NCBI GenBank assembly: GCA_021851325.1
Contig: JAJZDZ010000025.1
Location: 1-39,869 of the forward strand
DNA from: Pseudomonadota bacterium
GTDB taxonomy: Bacteria > Pseudomonadota > Alphaproteobacteria > Micropepsales > Micropepsaceae
Direction: 5' to 3'
DNA: 39,869 nt
The position numbers and the translations under genes were made by a program. The notes beneath the pieces were generated by a model. It had not been told where the DNA came from. It did not search any database and saw nothing but the letters and a program-made list of their open reading frames with translations. Positions 8,305 to 16,261 of this stretch are shown here, in pieces (position 1 is the stretch's first letter; each line of letters begins with the position of its first letter).

Positions 8305-10446
8305 TTAGGCAGCCAGATCAGGATAGAGGGCCGTCAGCGCCTTGCGCACCCGCTGGTGTTCGCTCGTCACGGCCGCGACAGCGCGGGCGAGATCGGCACC
8401 ATCTTCGCCTTCACGAACCTTCTGGGTGACGCTGCGGGCGGCAGCGGTCAGGGCCGAAAGTCCGAGGCCACCGGCCGCACCGGCGATGTCCTGCGCCAGG
8501 CGACTGACCTCATCCCAGCGCCCGTCCAGACTGGCCGCACCGAGGGCTCCGCTCAGCTCCTCGGCGCCCTTCACATAGGAGTGCAGGATTTCCAGGAGGG
8601 TGGCCAGGCCGAGTGATTTTTCGAGACCGGCGAAGGCTTCCGCATCGATGGCAGGAACCTCCAGGGTCGGCACCGGCGCATCGCCGCTGCGCCCGACCAG
8701 TCCAGCAAGGCCGGCATAAAGGGCCCCGGGCGGAGCCGGCCAGCGCAGGATCTGCCGGGCAACGATCGGCAGACGCATGCCTGTTACCATGAGTGCAAGA
8801 ACCGGCGCTTTTAGGCCAGGCAGCACGGCCAGCGCATCGGCTTCATCGGCCATCGCGATGATGACATCGAAGTCTTCGCGTGCCGCACAGGCGAAGGCCT
8901 CCTGGGTCGTGCTGACCACGCGGACGTGATTGCCAAACGGTTCGACGAGCGCTGCGATCTGCTGCGCCGTGGCAGGATCTGCCAGCGCCACAAGAACGTG
9001 AATACCGACCGGTGGCGGGGTATCGGTGGCGATGGGAGCACAGAGTTCGGGCACGGCCACATCTCCTCCAGCCGCCGGAACCGCAAACCAGAAGGTCGCG
9101 CCCTCGCCCGGTGCGCTTTCAAAGCCGATCGTCCCGCGCATCGAGTGAACCAGGCGCTTGGCCACCGCCAATCCCAGCCCGGCCCCGCCATGACGCTTGG
9201 CATAGGAGGTGTCGCTGCGGTGAAACGGCTCGAAGACATGCTCGGCTGCTTGGTGGGCCAGCCCAAGACCGGTATCGATCACCGAGAACCTTACCTGGGG
9301 ACCCAAGGTTGCGTCGTCGACGGCCTCGGCACGCAGTTCGACACCGCCACGATCGGTGTATTTGAGCGCATTGTCCGCGAGCTTCATCAGCACCTGGCGC
9401 AGGCGACGCGGATCGGCATGGGCCTTGGGCAGCGACGCCGGTGCGCTGATTGACAGCCGCAGCTGCTTTTCCCAGGCCCTGGGCTGCAGCAGGCGCGCCA
9501 CCGTGCGCACCGTCTCTCCCGGATCGCAGTCCTCAGCCTCGGTGGCATCCGGAACTTCGCTGCTCGAAAGCGTCAGAACGTCGTCGAGCAGCGTCTTCAG
9601 ACCGCGCCCGGCCTCGATCACCACCTGGATGTGGCTCTTCTGTGTTCGGTCAAGGTCACTGCGTTCCAGCAGTTGCGCCATGCCCAGAAGCGCATTCAGA
9701 GACGTGCGGATCTCGTGGCTGATATTGGCGATGAAGACGGTCTTGGCCCGGGTCGAGGCTTCCGCGGTGTCACGCGCCTCTTCGGCCGCGCGCTTTTCTG
9801 CCGACAGCGACTTCACCAGAGCCATATTGGCCTGGCGCAGCGTCAGCGCGTCATCGAGCATCTGGGTGAACCGCGCGCAATAGGAATAAAGGGCCGCACC
9901 GAAGAAGAGGACGAGGACACCGGTCATCATCGCGTAGGCTTCCTGTTCTAGAAGAAGCCGCGCCGCGAGGGGGAGAAGAGCGGGAATTACAAAGGCGAGG
10001 AAGGCCGGACGATAGGCAGAACGGGCGATGAACTCGACCGTGGTGACGCCAAGAATGCCAAGGCACAGATAGGCCTGCGCCGCGTAAAGGTGGGGAACAA
10101 ACCACAGATAACCGCCGCCCAGGCCCCAGACCATGCCCGAGAGCGCCGAGAGCCAGGTGTAGCGCCGTGCCCAGGCCTGCGGCTCGCGGTCATCGGCCTG
10201 CTGCTCGAAGCGCGCTGCGAGGCGAAAGGTCGCGAGGCTGATGATGATGGCAAGGAGCAGGGGCGCCGCGGACACAAAAAGTGGCAGGTGGCGGGGCCCG
10301 AGCAGGGTGGCAGCCACGCACAGCGCAGCAAAAGGCAAAAACAGACTTTGCCGCGCGAGACTAAACAGGATCGCCACACGTCCCAGCGCAAGGGCCTGCG
10401 CATCAGCGCCCTGGCTCGAATCCGGCGATTGGCTGGGCTCTTGCAT
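8305..10446 (-). CDS. Membrane histidine kinase with degenerate receiver and Hpt domains
   Basis: Sensor kinase of 713 residues. The N-terminal 190 residues hold about five to six membrane segments as sensor. HisKA follows with SHEIRTSLN (H244; the usual Pro of the box is Ser249), then HATPase_c with LADNALKYTD (N359), DTGLGL and GGAGLGLAVAKRLV, so the kinase core looks intact. Residues about 481-570 have a receiver-like fold, but the acidic pair is replaced (VLVALADP where VLVVDDNP is usual) and the phospho-acceptor position in FDVIIAM is Met. The C-terminal Hpt-like helix reads AQDIAGAAGGLG, with Gln652 in place of the phosphorylated His and Ala655 in place of the usual Lys. The ATG at 10446 has GGGAG at good spacing. 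No separate response-regulator gene is adjacent; lysS is divergent. Confidence 0.88.
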   Translation of the reverse strand: MQEPSQSPDSSQGADAQALALGRVAILFSLARQSLFLPFAALCVAATLLGPRHLPLFVSAAPLLLAIIISLATFRLAARFEQQADDREPQAWARRYTWLSALSGMVWGLGGGYLWFVPHLYAAQAYLCLGILGVTTVEFIARSAYRPAFLAFVIPALLPLAARLLLEQEAYAMMTGVLVLFFGAALYSYCARFTQMLDDALTLRQANMALVKSLSAEKRAAEEARDTAEASTRAKTVFIANISHEIRTSLNALLGMAQLLERSDLDRTQKSHIQVVIEAGRGLKTLLDDVLTLSSSEVPDATEAEDCDPGETVRTVARLLQPRAWEKQLRLSISAPASLPKAHADPRRLRQVLMKLADNALKYTDRGGVELRAEAVDDATLGPQVRFSVIDTGLGLAHQAAEHVFEPFHRSDTSYAKRHGGAGLGLAVAKRLVHSMRGTIGFESAPGEGATFWFAVPAAGGDVAVPELCAPIATDTPPPVGIHVLVALADPATAQQIAALVEPFGNHVRVVSTTQEAFACAAREDFDVIIAMADEADALAVLPGLKAPVLALMVTGMRLPIVARQILRWPAPPGALYAGLAGLVGRSGDAPVPTLEVPAIDAEAFAGLEKSLGLATLLEILHSYVKGAEELSGALGAASLDGRWDEVSRLAQDIAGAAGGLGLSALTAAARSVTQKVREGEDGADLARAVAAVTSEHQRVRKALTALYPDLAA

Positions 10447-10514
10447 TGACGCGCTCCCTGCCGCAAGCCTAGCTTCGGCCCCCTTTCGGAAGCCTTAAAC
10501 CTGTCGTTGTACGC

Positions 10515-12122
10515 ATGACCTCCGTCCCTCCCGTTCCTGAAGCTCTTGCCGCCCGCGCCTGGCCTTTCGAGGAGGCGCGCAAGGTTCTGGCCCGTATCGA
10601 GCGCCAGCTTGCCAATGGCAAAGAAATCAAGGAGGTCCGCTTCGAGACCGGCTACGGCCCCTCCGGACTGCCCCATATCGGCACATTCGGCGAAGTGGCC
10701 CGCACCACCTGGGTGCGCCGCGCCTTCGAACGCCTGAGCCCGATCCCGACCCGCCTGATCGCGATGTCGGACGACATGGATGGCCTGCGCAAGGTTCCGG
10801 ACAATGTGCCCAACAAGGAGATGATGGCGCAGCATCTGGGCAAGCCCCTGACCTCCATTCCCGATCCCTTCGGCACCCATGAGAGCTATGGGCGCAACAT
10901 GAACGCGCGTCTGTGCGCTTTCCTGGATCGCTTCGGCTTCGAATACGATTTCCGCAGCGCCACGGACATGTACAAGTCTGGCATTTATGACGCGGCGCTG
11001 CTGCGGGTGCTGGCCAAATACGACGAGGTCATGGCGGTCATGCTGCCAACCCTTGGCGATGAGCGTCGCGAGACCTACTCCCCATTCCTGCCGGTCAGCC
11101 CACGTTCGGGCAAGGTGTTGCTCGCACGGGTTATCGCCCGCGATGTTGAGGGCGGCACCATTACCTATATCGAGGAGGACGGCAGCGAGGAAACCGTGCC
11201 GGTGACCGGGGGGCATTGCAAGCTGCAGTGGAAGCCGGATTTTGGTATGCGCTGGGCGGCGCTGGGCATCGACTACGAGATGTATGGCAAGGACCATCTG
11301 CCCTCGCAGCCGCTATATGACCGGATCTGCCGCATTGCCGGCGGTGAGCCTCCGGAGCATTTCGTGTTCGAACTGTTCCTCGATGAACACGGCCAGAAGA
11401 TCTCCAAGTCCAGGGGCAACGGACTGTCGATCGACGAATGGCTCAGTTACGGACCGGAAGAGAGCATTGCCCTCTTCATGTTCCAGAAGCCGAAAGCGGC
11501 CAAGAAGCTGTATTTCGATCAGATTCCAAAGGCGGTTGATGACTACATAGCGCTGCTCGATGCCTATCGCGGCCTTACCAGCGTCGAGGCGCAACTGGAA
11601 AGTCCGATCTGGCATCTGCACAACGCCCATCCTCCGGCTGAACGCTATCCCGTCAGTTTCGCCCTTCTGCTCAATCTGGTCAGCGCCTCCAATGCGCATC
11701 ACCGCGATGTGCTGTGGGGTTTCATTCGCGCCTATGCGCCCGAGGCCAGCCCGCAGCACAATCCAGGCCTTGACCGGCTCGTGGATTATGCCATCCGCTA
11801 TTACGAAGACTTCGTGCGCCCGCACAAGAATTTCCGCACCCCGAGCGACAAGGAGCGTGCGGCGCTCGCTGAGCTCGCCGATCAGCTTGATGCCATGGGT
11901 GACGAACGCGACGGCGAACGAGTCCAGTTTGAAGTCTATGAAGTCGGCAAACGTCACGCCTTCGAGCCACTGCGTGACTGGTTCAAGGCGATCTATGAAG
12001 TGGTAATCGGACAAAGCCAGGGACCGCGCTTTGGCTCCTTTGCCGCGCTGTTCGGCTGTGCCCAGACCGCAACCCTGATCCGGCGGGCACTGGCCGGCGA
12101 TTTTCTAGGATCGGATGCATGA
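10515..12122 (+). CDS. lysS: Lysyl-tRNA synthetase, class I
   Basis: Charges tRNA-Lys with lysine. The 535-residue protein is the class I (Rossmann fold) form, found in archaea and in many alphaproteobacteria, not the class II LysS/LysU of E. coli. The HIGH-type motif is PHIGT at about residues 53-57 within TGYGPSGLPHIGTFGE, and the KMSKS-type motif is KISKS near residue 295, followed by RGNGL. Length is typical. It starts 68 bp from the divergent kinase gene, so promoters for both must lie in 10447-10514; I see no clear -35/-10 pair there. Its stop overlaps the start of the next gene (ATGA at 12119-12122), which indicates translational coupling. Confidence 0.95.
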   Translation: MTSVPPVPEALAARAWPFEEARKVLARIERQLANGKEIKEVRFETGYGPSGLPHIGTFGEVARTTWVRRAFERLSPIPTRLIAMSDDMDGLRKVPDNVPNKEMMAQHLGKPLTSIPDPFGTHESYGRNMNARLCAFLDRFGFEYDFRSATDMYKSGIYDAALLRVLAKYDEVMAVMLPTLGDERRETYSPFLPVSPRSGKVLLARVIARDVEGGTITYIEEDGSEETVPVTGGHCKLQWKPDFGMRWAALGIDYEMYGKDHLPSQPLYDRICRIAGGEPPEHFVFELFLDEHGQKISKSRGNGLSIDEWLSYGPEESIALFMFQKPKAAKKLYFDQIPKAVDDYIALLDAYRGLTSVEAQLESPIWHLHNAHPPAERYPVSFALLLNLVSASNAHHRDVLWGFIRAYAPEASPQHNPGLDRLVDYAIRYYEDFVRPHKNFRTPSDKERAALAELADQLDAMGDERDGERVQFEVYEVGKRHAFEPLRDWFKAIYEVVIGQSQGPRFGSFAALFGCAQTATLIRRALAGDFLGSDA

Positions 12123-12886
12123 AACTGCGATGGCTTCTCGCCGCCCTGATGCTGGCCGCACCCAGCCTCGCCCAGACGCCCTCCCCGCGTGCCCTTTACA
12201 TCGCAGGTCATTACAATGCGGCGATCCGTGCCGGCCTCGCCCAGCATGACGGCGAAGGCCTGACCGAAGCGGCACGGGCGGCACTCGCCAACGCCCGTCT
12301 CGGCAAAGGCCCTTGCCTGTCCTGTCTGAAACTCGCCGAATCCTATGCGCGGGCAGCCATCGCAGCCGACCCCACGTCTGCCCTGGCCCGGGTCTACCTG
12401 GCCGCCTCCCTCGGCTATGAAGCGCGCATTATCGGCATTATGGAGGCTGAGGCCAAAGGCTTTGCCGGAGAGGCCAAAGACAACCTCAAGATCGCGCTCA
12501 AATATCATCCGCACAACGGCTTTGCCCTGGCCGCCATGGGCGGCTGGAATATCGGCGTTGTGGCTGGCGGCGGTTCAGTCCTCGCCGATCTCATGTATGG
12601 CGCCAGTACCAGTGACGGTATCGCCTATTACCACAAGGCGTTTGCGGCCGATCCTTCGAGCATCGTACCGCGCTTCGAATATGTGCTCTCGCTTTCGTCT
12701 CTTGATCGCGCGCGTTATGCGGCCCAGATCGAAAAGGCACTCAACTTCGTCGTGCAGGGCACCCCGCATACCGCCTATGAAAAAGTCATGCAGGAGCAGG
12801 GACGCCAGCTTTTAGCGCTGTGGCAGGCTAAGAACTGGTCTGCCTATCAGCGGCTGGTGCACCACATCCAGGGCTATCCGGATTAG
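12119..12886 (+). CDS. Secreted helical-repeat (TPR-like) protein of unknown function
   Basis: A 255-residue exported protein: signal peptide MKLRWLLAALMLAAPSLAQ with likely SLA|Q cleavage, then Ala-rich helical pairs that resemble tetratricopeptide repeats (LAESYARAAIAADPTSALARVYLA, and AIAYYHKAFAADPSS-like at SDGIAYYHKAFAADPS). A CLSC pair near residue 67 could form a disulphide in the periplasm. Its ATG overlaps the lysS stop by 4 bp, so it is probably translated from the lysS mRNA although no functional link is evident. It meets the next gene tail to tail with no gap: its TAG ends at 12886 and the opposing TAA begins at 12887. Confidence 0.75.
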   Translation: MKLRWLLAALMLAAPSLAQTPSPRALYIAGHYNAAIRAGLAQHDGEGLTEAARAALANARLGKGPCLSCLKLAESYARAAIAADPTSALARVYLAASLGYEARIIGIMEAEAKGFAGEAKDNLKIALKYHPHNGFALAAMGGWNIGVVAGGGSVLADLMYGASTSDGIAYYHKAFAADPSSIVPRFEYVLSLSSLDRARYAAQIEKALNFVVQGTPHTAYEKVMQEQGRQLLALWQAKNWSAYQRLVHHIQGYPD

Positions 12887-13468
12887 TTACTGCGAGACGA
12901 ACAGAATCCGGTGCATGAAGACGACGTCGGCGCGCTTCAAGACCACATCGCAGCCGTTGCGCAGCCCCGTAGACATCTTGACCTGTGTCGTTCCAAGTCC
13001 GACTACGCGGCGCAGCAGGACAAGGCCATGGCGCGTCTTTACGACGACGCGGTGGCCCTTGCGCAGTGGGGCCGAGGGCGAGATGACAAGGCGATCGCCT
13101 TTACGATAGAGCGGACGATAGGCCTCGCTGTGCAGTTCGACAGTATAGGTGTCCATTGCCAGGCCAAGGGCCGCCGCATCAAACGCTTTGTTTGTCGCGC
13201 CCTCAGCTCCGTCTTTCTCGGTATCCACCCCACCTGCCTTCTCGTGACAGACCTCGAGCAGCGTCTCCACGCTCACATCAAGGGCGGCAAGCGCCTTAGC
13301 GACGCTTTCGGTCGAGGGCCAGCGTGGCTTGCCCGCGGCAACGCGCTTGGACTTGTTAAAGGTCGTGGGGTCCAGACCCGCGCGCCGCGCAAGGCCGGAG
13401 GGAGACAGACCATGACGCTGTGCCAGCGTGTCAATGGCCTGCCAGATCTGAGAATGGCTGAAGGACAT
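12887..13468 (-). CDS. HTH/S24-type transcriptional regulator lacking the peptidase dyad
   Basis: A 193-residue LexA/CI-like protein. The N-terminal HTH region (IWQAIDTLAQRHGLSPSGLARRAGLDPTTFNKSKR) closely fits an alphaproteobacterial family of S24 regulators. In the C-terminal domain the segment usually written GDSMLPLYRDGD reads EAYRPLYRKGD, placing Ala at the nucleophile Ser position, and the usual VMAKEL segment reads VLLRRV, placing Arg at the catalytic Lys position. The linker lacks an evident Ala-Gly or Cys-Gly self-cleavage site. I infer a DNA-binding protein that keeps the fold for dimerisation but cannot cleave itself. The ATG at 13468 gives the family N-terminus; upstream in-frame sequence to 13750 overlaps pyrD and looks non-coding. 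It is divergent from pyrD. Confidence 0.82.
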   Translation of the reverse strand: MSFSHSQIWQAIDTLAQRHGLSPSGLARRAGLDPTTFNKSKRVAAGKPRWPSTESVAKALAALDVSVETLLEVCHEKAGGVDTEKDGAEGATNKAFDAAALGLAMDTYTVELHSEAYRPLYRKGDRLVISPSAPLRKGHRVVVKTRHGLVLLRRVVGLGTTQVKMSTGLRNGCDVVLKRADVVFMHRILFVSQ

Positions 13469-13586
13469 ACGGACCCGGACTATTTCGGAAAACGCGTTTC
13501 TAAAGTAGGAGGAAGCACCGAGGCAAGCTGACATCACCGCGCACGAGGACGCAGGGGGGCCCTGCCCGGCGCCAGAGGACGACCCC

Positions 13587-14633
13587 ATGCCTGATCCGCT
13601 GACCCTGATCCTGCGCTGTGCCCCGCCGGAACCTGCCCACCGCGCCAGCATTACCCTGCTCCGAATGGCCCGGCCTTTCCTGCCCCAGCCCGCCGTCGAC
13701 CCGCCGGCGCTCGGAATTTCGGTCCTCGGACTGAACTTTCCCAATCCCATCGGGCTGGCGGCAGGCTACGACAAGAATGCACAGGTGCCCGATGGCGCCC
13801 TGAAGCTCGGTTTCGGCTTTGCCGAAGTGGGAACGGTGACGCCAAGGCCGCAGCCGGGCAACCCCAGGCCGCGCCTGTTTCGCCTGCGTGAAGACCGCGC
13901 CGTCATCAATCGCATGGGTTTCAACAATGCCGGACAGGACGCCCTGGCGCAGCGCCTTGGCCGTCGTTCGAAGCGCGGCATCCTTGGCATCAATATCGGC
14001 GCCAACAAGGACAGCCGCGATCGCATTGCCGACTATCGCGCAGGGTTTCAGCGACTTGCCGGTCTTGCTGACTATGTCACCGTGAATGTCTCCTCGCCCA
14101 ACACTCCGGGGCTGCGCGGGTTGCAGAACCGCAGCGAGCTAGAGCGGCTGCTGACAATGCTGATGGCCGAGCGCCAGCAGCTGGGTCTCTCCACGCCGCT
14201 TCTGCTCAAGATTGCCCCTGACATCGATGCGGACGCGATGGATGACATCGCCGGGGTCTGTCTTGAGAGCGGCATGGACGGGCTTATACTCACCAACACC
14301 ACGATCAGCCGTCCCTCCAGCCTGCGCAGCCCCCATGCCCGCGAAACCGGCGGCCTGTCCGGCGCACCTTTGTTTGAGCCATCTACGCGGGTGCTCAAAG
14401 CCATGCGCGCACGCCTGGGTCACCGCCTGGTGCTGATCGGTGTGGGCGGTGTCGCCAGCGGCGCCGACGCCTATGCCAAGATCCGTGCAGGCGCCAGCCT
14501 GGTTCAGCTCTATACCGCTCTCGTCTATGAGGGGCCCGGGCTTGTAACCCGCATCAAGCGCGAGCTGAGCGAACTTCTGGCCCGTGACGGTTTTGCACGG
14601 GTGGAGGATGCCGTAGGCAGCGACGTGTCCTGA
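13587..14633 (+). CDS. pyrD: Dihydroorotate dehydrogenase (quinone), class 2
   Basis: Oxidises dihydroorotate to orotate in pyrimidine synthesis, passing electrons through FMN to membrane quinone. The 348-residue length and short amphipathic N-terminal extension (LTLILRCAPPEPAHRASITLLRMAR) are those of the membrane-bound class 2 enzyme. NPIGLAAGYDKN, NRMGFNN, GINIGANKD and NVSSPNTPGLRGLQ (catalytic Ser at about 169-170) are all present, as are LLKIAPD, ILTNTT and the C-terminal FMN phosphate loop GVGGVASGADAY. The start at 13587 has GAGGACG upstream at fitting distance. It ends 24 bp from the stop of the convergent thioesterase gene. No other pyrimidine gene is close. Confidence 0.96.
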   Translation: MPDPLTLILRCAPPEPAHRASITLLRMARPFLPQPAVDPPALGISVLGLNFPNPIGLAAGYDKNAQVPDGALKLGFGFAEVGTVTPRPQPGNPRPRLFRLREDRAVINRMGFNNAGQDALAQRLGRRSKRGILGINIGANKDSRDRIADYRAGFQRLAGLADYVTVNVSSPNTPGLRGLQNRSELERLLTMLMAERQQLGLSTPLLLKIAPDIDADAMDDIAGVCLESGMDGLILTNTTISRPSSLRSPHARETGGLSGAPLFEPSTRVLKAMRARLGHRLVLIGVGGVASGADAYAKIRAGASLVQLYTALVYEGPGLVTRIKRELSELLARDGFARVEDAVGSDVS

Positions 14634-14657
14634 GCGGCCTGAACGGTCGCGGCGGGA

Positions 14658-15068
14658 TCAGCGCTGCAGCAGGACATGACCCCGCAGCGCTGCGATGGGA
14701 CGGGCTTCATCTTCCTGCCACATCTGGGCATGGACATTCACTGTCCGCCGACCGCGTTTGACGATGCGGGCCCGTGCATAGCTCGCAAGTGCCCGCCCGC
14801 TGCGCAGATAATCGATCGCCATGTCGACAGGTTTGGGCAGCTCGGCGCAGGCCAGCTCGTGGACGACCTGTGCGAGGGCTGCAGTTTCGAGAAGCGCCCC
14901 GATAACCCCGCCATGCAGGGCCGGCAGCAGTGGATTGCCGATCAGCTTCTGCGCGAAGGGCAATTCGAGGATCACGCCGTCGTCATCCTGCAGCACGCGT
15001 ATGCCCATCCACCGGCAAAAGGGAATGGAATTCAGGAGTTCTTCCTGTGCCAGCGCTGCCGCATTCAT
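14658..15068 (-). CDS. PaaI-like hotdog-fold thioesterase, second of a tandem pair
   Basis: Hotdog-fold acyl-CoA thioesterase of 136 residues. The family motif reads LHGGVIGALLETAALAQ: HGG is present, but the acidic residue, usually Asp in HGGxxxxLxD, is Glu here. The ATG at 15068 overlaps the stop of the upstream paralogue as ATGA, so the two are translationally coupled and may form a mixed oligomer. It is convergent with pyrD, with 24 bp between the stops. The acyl substrate is not predictable; the nearby TetR and quinone oxidoreductase genes suggest fatty-acyl or aromatic metabolism. Confidence 0.85.
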   Translation of the reverse strand: MNAAALAQEELLNSIPFCRWMGIRVLQDDDGVILELPFAQKLIGNPLLPALHGGVIGALLETAALAQVVHELACAELPKPVDMAIDYLRSGRALASYARARIVKRGRRTVNVHAQMWQEDEARPIAALRGHVLLQR

Positions 15069-15508
15069 GCGGTCCTCGCTTCCGGGCGGGTGAGCATGAA
15101 CGCGGCCGTGCACAGGGCAATGACCTCCTGGTCGGCCTCGTTGTGCGCGCTGCCGCGCACAAAGGCGATTTCATGGGTCACCTTGAGACATTCGGCCTCG
15201 CCCACGATGGCCATGCCTTTTGCGGCCGGCTTCAGATAATCGATTCTGAGATCAAGGGTTGCGATCGGCAATGGCTGGTTCAAGGCGCTCATCACCGCCG
15301 CACCACAGAGCTGATCAAGCAGCGAGGTAATGACCCCACCGTGAATCACCCCGGTCTTGGGATCGCCGATCAGGTCTTCACGCCAGCTGATCCTCGCTTT
15401 GGCCTGTCCGTCCCGTGCCATCACGACTTCGCCGCCGATGGCCGCAAACCAAGGTGTCACCCCTACCATGCGTCGGGCCTGGTCCTGCCAGTCTGAGTTC
15501 TGCATCAT
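15065..15508 (-). CDS. PaaI-like hotdog-fold thioesterase, first of a tandem pair
   Basis: Hotdog thioesterase of 147 residues with the full family motif VIHGGVITSLLDQLCGAA, including the acidic Asp. It precedes and overlaps its paralogue by four bases. The exact start is uncertain: adjacent ATG codons at 15508 and 15505 are the best candidates, though neither has a strong ribosome-binding site, and a TTG at 15544 would add 12 residues. It is divergent from the TetR regulator at 15620, with the shared control region between them, so this pair is a plausible target of that repressor. Confidence 0.85.
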   Translation of the reverse strand: MMQNSDWQDQARRMVGVTPWFAAIGGEVVMARDGQAKARISWREDLIGDPKTGVIHGGVITSLLDQLCGAAVMSALNQPLPIATLDLRIDYLKPAAKGMAIVGEAECLKVTHEIAFVRGSAHNEADQEVIALCTAAFMLTRPEARTA

Positions 15509-15565
15509 GCCGCAGCATTGCGCGCCAAGACCGCGCCCTGTCAATGTTTGATGGCATCAGATAAG

Positions 15566-15593
15566 TTGACGCTTCGTCACGTTCCTTTACACT
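15566..15593 (+). promoter_or_regulatory. Sigma-70-like promoter with 13-bp palindromic operator, tetR gene
   Basis: TTGACG (15566-15571), a 16-bp spacer and TACACT (15588-15593) form a good vegetative promoter about 27 bp before the TetR start codon. A perfect inverted repeat TGACG-CTT-CGTCA (15567-15579) covers the -35 box, a standard place for an autorepressor. The same site lies about 60-70 bp upstream of the divergent thioesterase start, so one dimer could control both directions. Binding is inferred. Confidence 0.55.
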
Positions 15594-15619
15594 TGAAGGG
15601 TCACAGATCAGGACCGGTC

Positions 15620-16261
15620 ATGGATCTGAATACCACGACGCGCGCGCGTGCTGCGGGCAAGCGCGAACGGACCAAGCAGCAAAACCGCCAGCTAATCCTG
15701 CAAGCTGCCCGCCAGGTGTTCGCCGACCTTGGCTATGGCGCCACGACGGTGCGCGATATCGTGCGGGCAACGCCCCTGGCAGCGGGAACCTTCTACAACT
15801 ACTTCAATTCGAAGGAGGAGGTTTTCCAGGCGATGCAGGACGAGATTGCCTTACGCATCCGTCCGCGCCTGCATGAGGAGCGCGCCAAGGCGACCAGCAT
15901 CGAAGAGTTCATCTCCGGTACCTTCCGTACCTTCTTCGAGTATGTCGCGTCCGACGAGGCCAATTTCCACGCCATTCGGCGTAACACCGACACCTTGCGG
16001 GTGCGCATGGACACGCCAGAAATCCTCGCGGGATTTCAGGAGTTACGAACTGATCTCGAAGAGGCGATTGCCAATGGCCTGTTTCCCTCGCTTGATGCTG
16101 ACTACCTGATGGCTGCGATTGTCGGCGTCGCCTTCGAGATTGCCGAGCGCATGCTGCGGCGGGCGCGGGCCGACACGGAAGATGCAACACGCTTTGCCAC
16201 AGCCTTGTTCATGGGCGGGATCAAGGCTTTGCCCACCATAAGTTCAGGAGATGTTGCGTGA
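15620..16261 (+). CDS. TetR-family transcriptional regulator
   Basis: One-component repressor of 213 residues. The N-terminal TetR HTH is clear: QLILQAARQVFADLGYGATTVRDIV followed by AAGTFYNYFNSKEEVFQAM, with the typical TFYNYF recognition helix. The C-terminal ligand domain is helical and family-variable. ATG at 15620 has AGGA 7 nt upstream. Its stop overlaps the next gene's GTG start (GTGA at 16258-16261), so it is co-translated with the quinone oxidoreductase. Divergent thioesterase genes and the palindrome at 15567-15579 suggest it controls this small locus. An acyl-CoA or a hydrophobic aromatic would be a natural ligand, but this is inference. Confidence 0.92.
   Translation: MDLNTTTRARAAGKRERTKQQNRQLILQAARQVFADLGYGATTVRDIVRATPLAAGTFYNYFNSKEEVFQAMQDEIALRIRPRLHEERAKATSIEEFISGTFRTFFEYVASDEANFHAIRRNTDTLRVRMDTPEILAGFQELRTDLEEAIANGLFPSLDADYLMAAIVGVAFEIAERMLRRARADTEDATRFATALFMGGIKALPTISSGDVA

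Noticed and set aside
10418..10440. CTCGAATCC resembling a tRNA T-arm
   Set aside because: No cloverleaf can be built around it and it lies inside the start of the kinase gene.
9987..11297. 436-codon open frame on minus across the kinase 5' end and lysS
   Set aside because: Antisense to most of the lysS 5' half and out of frame with the kinase; no family motif.
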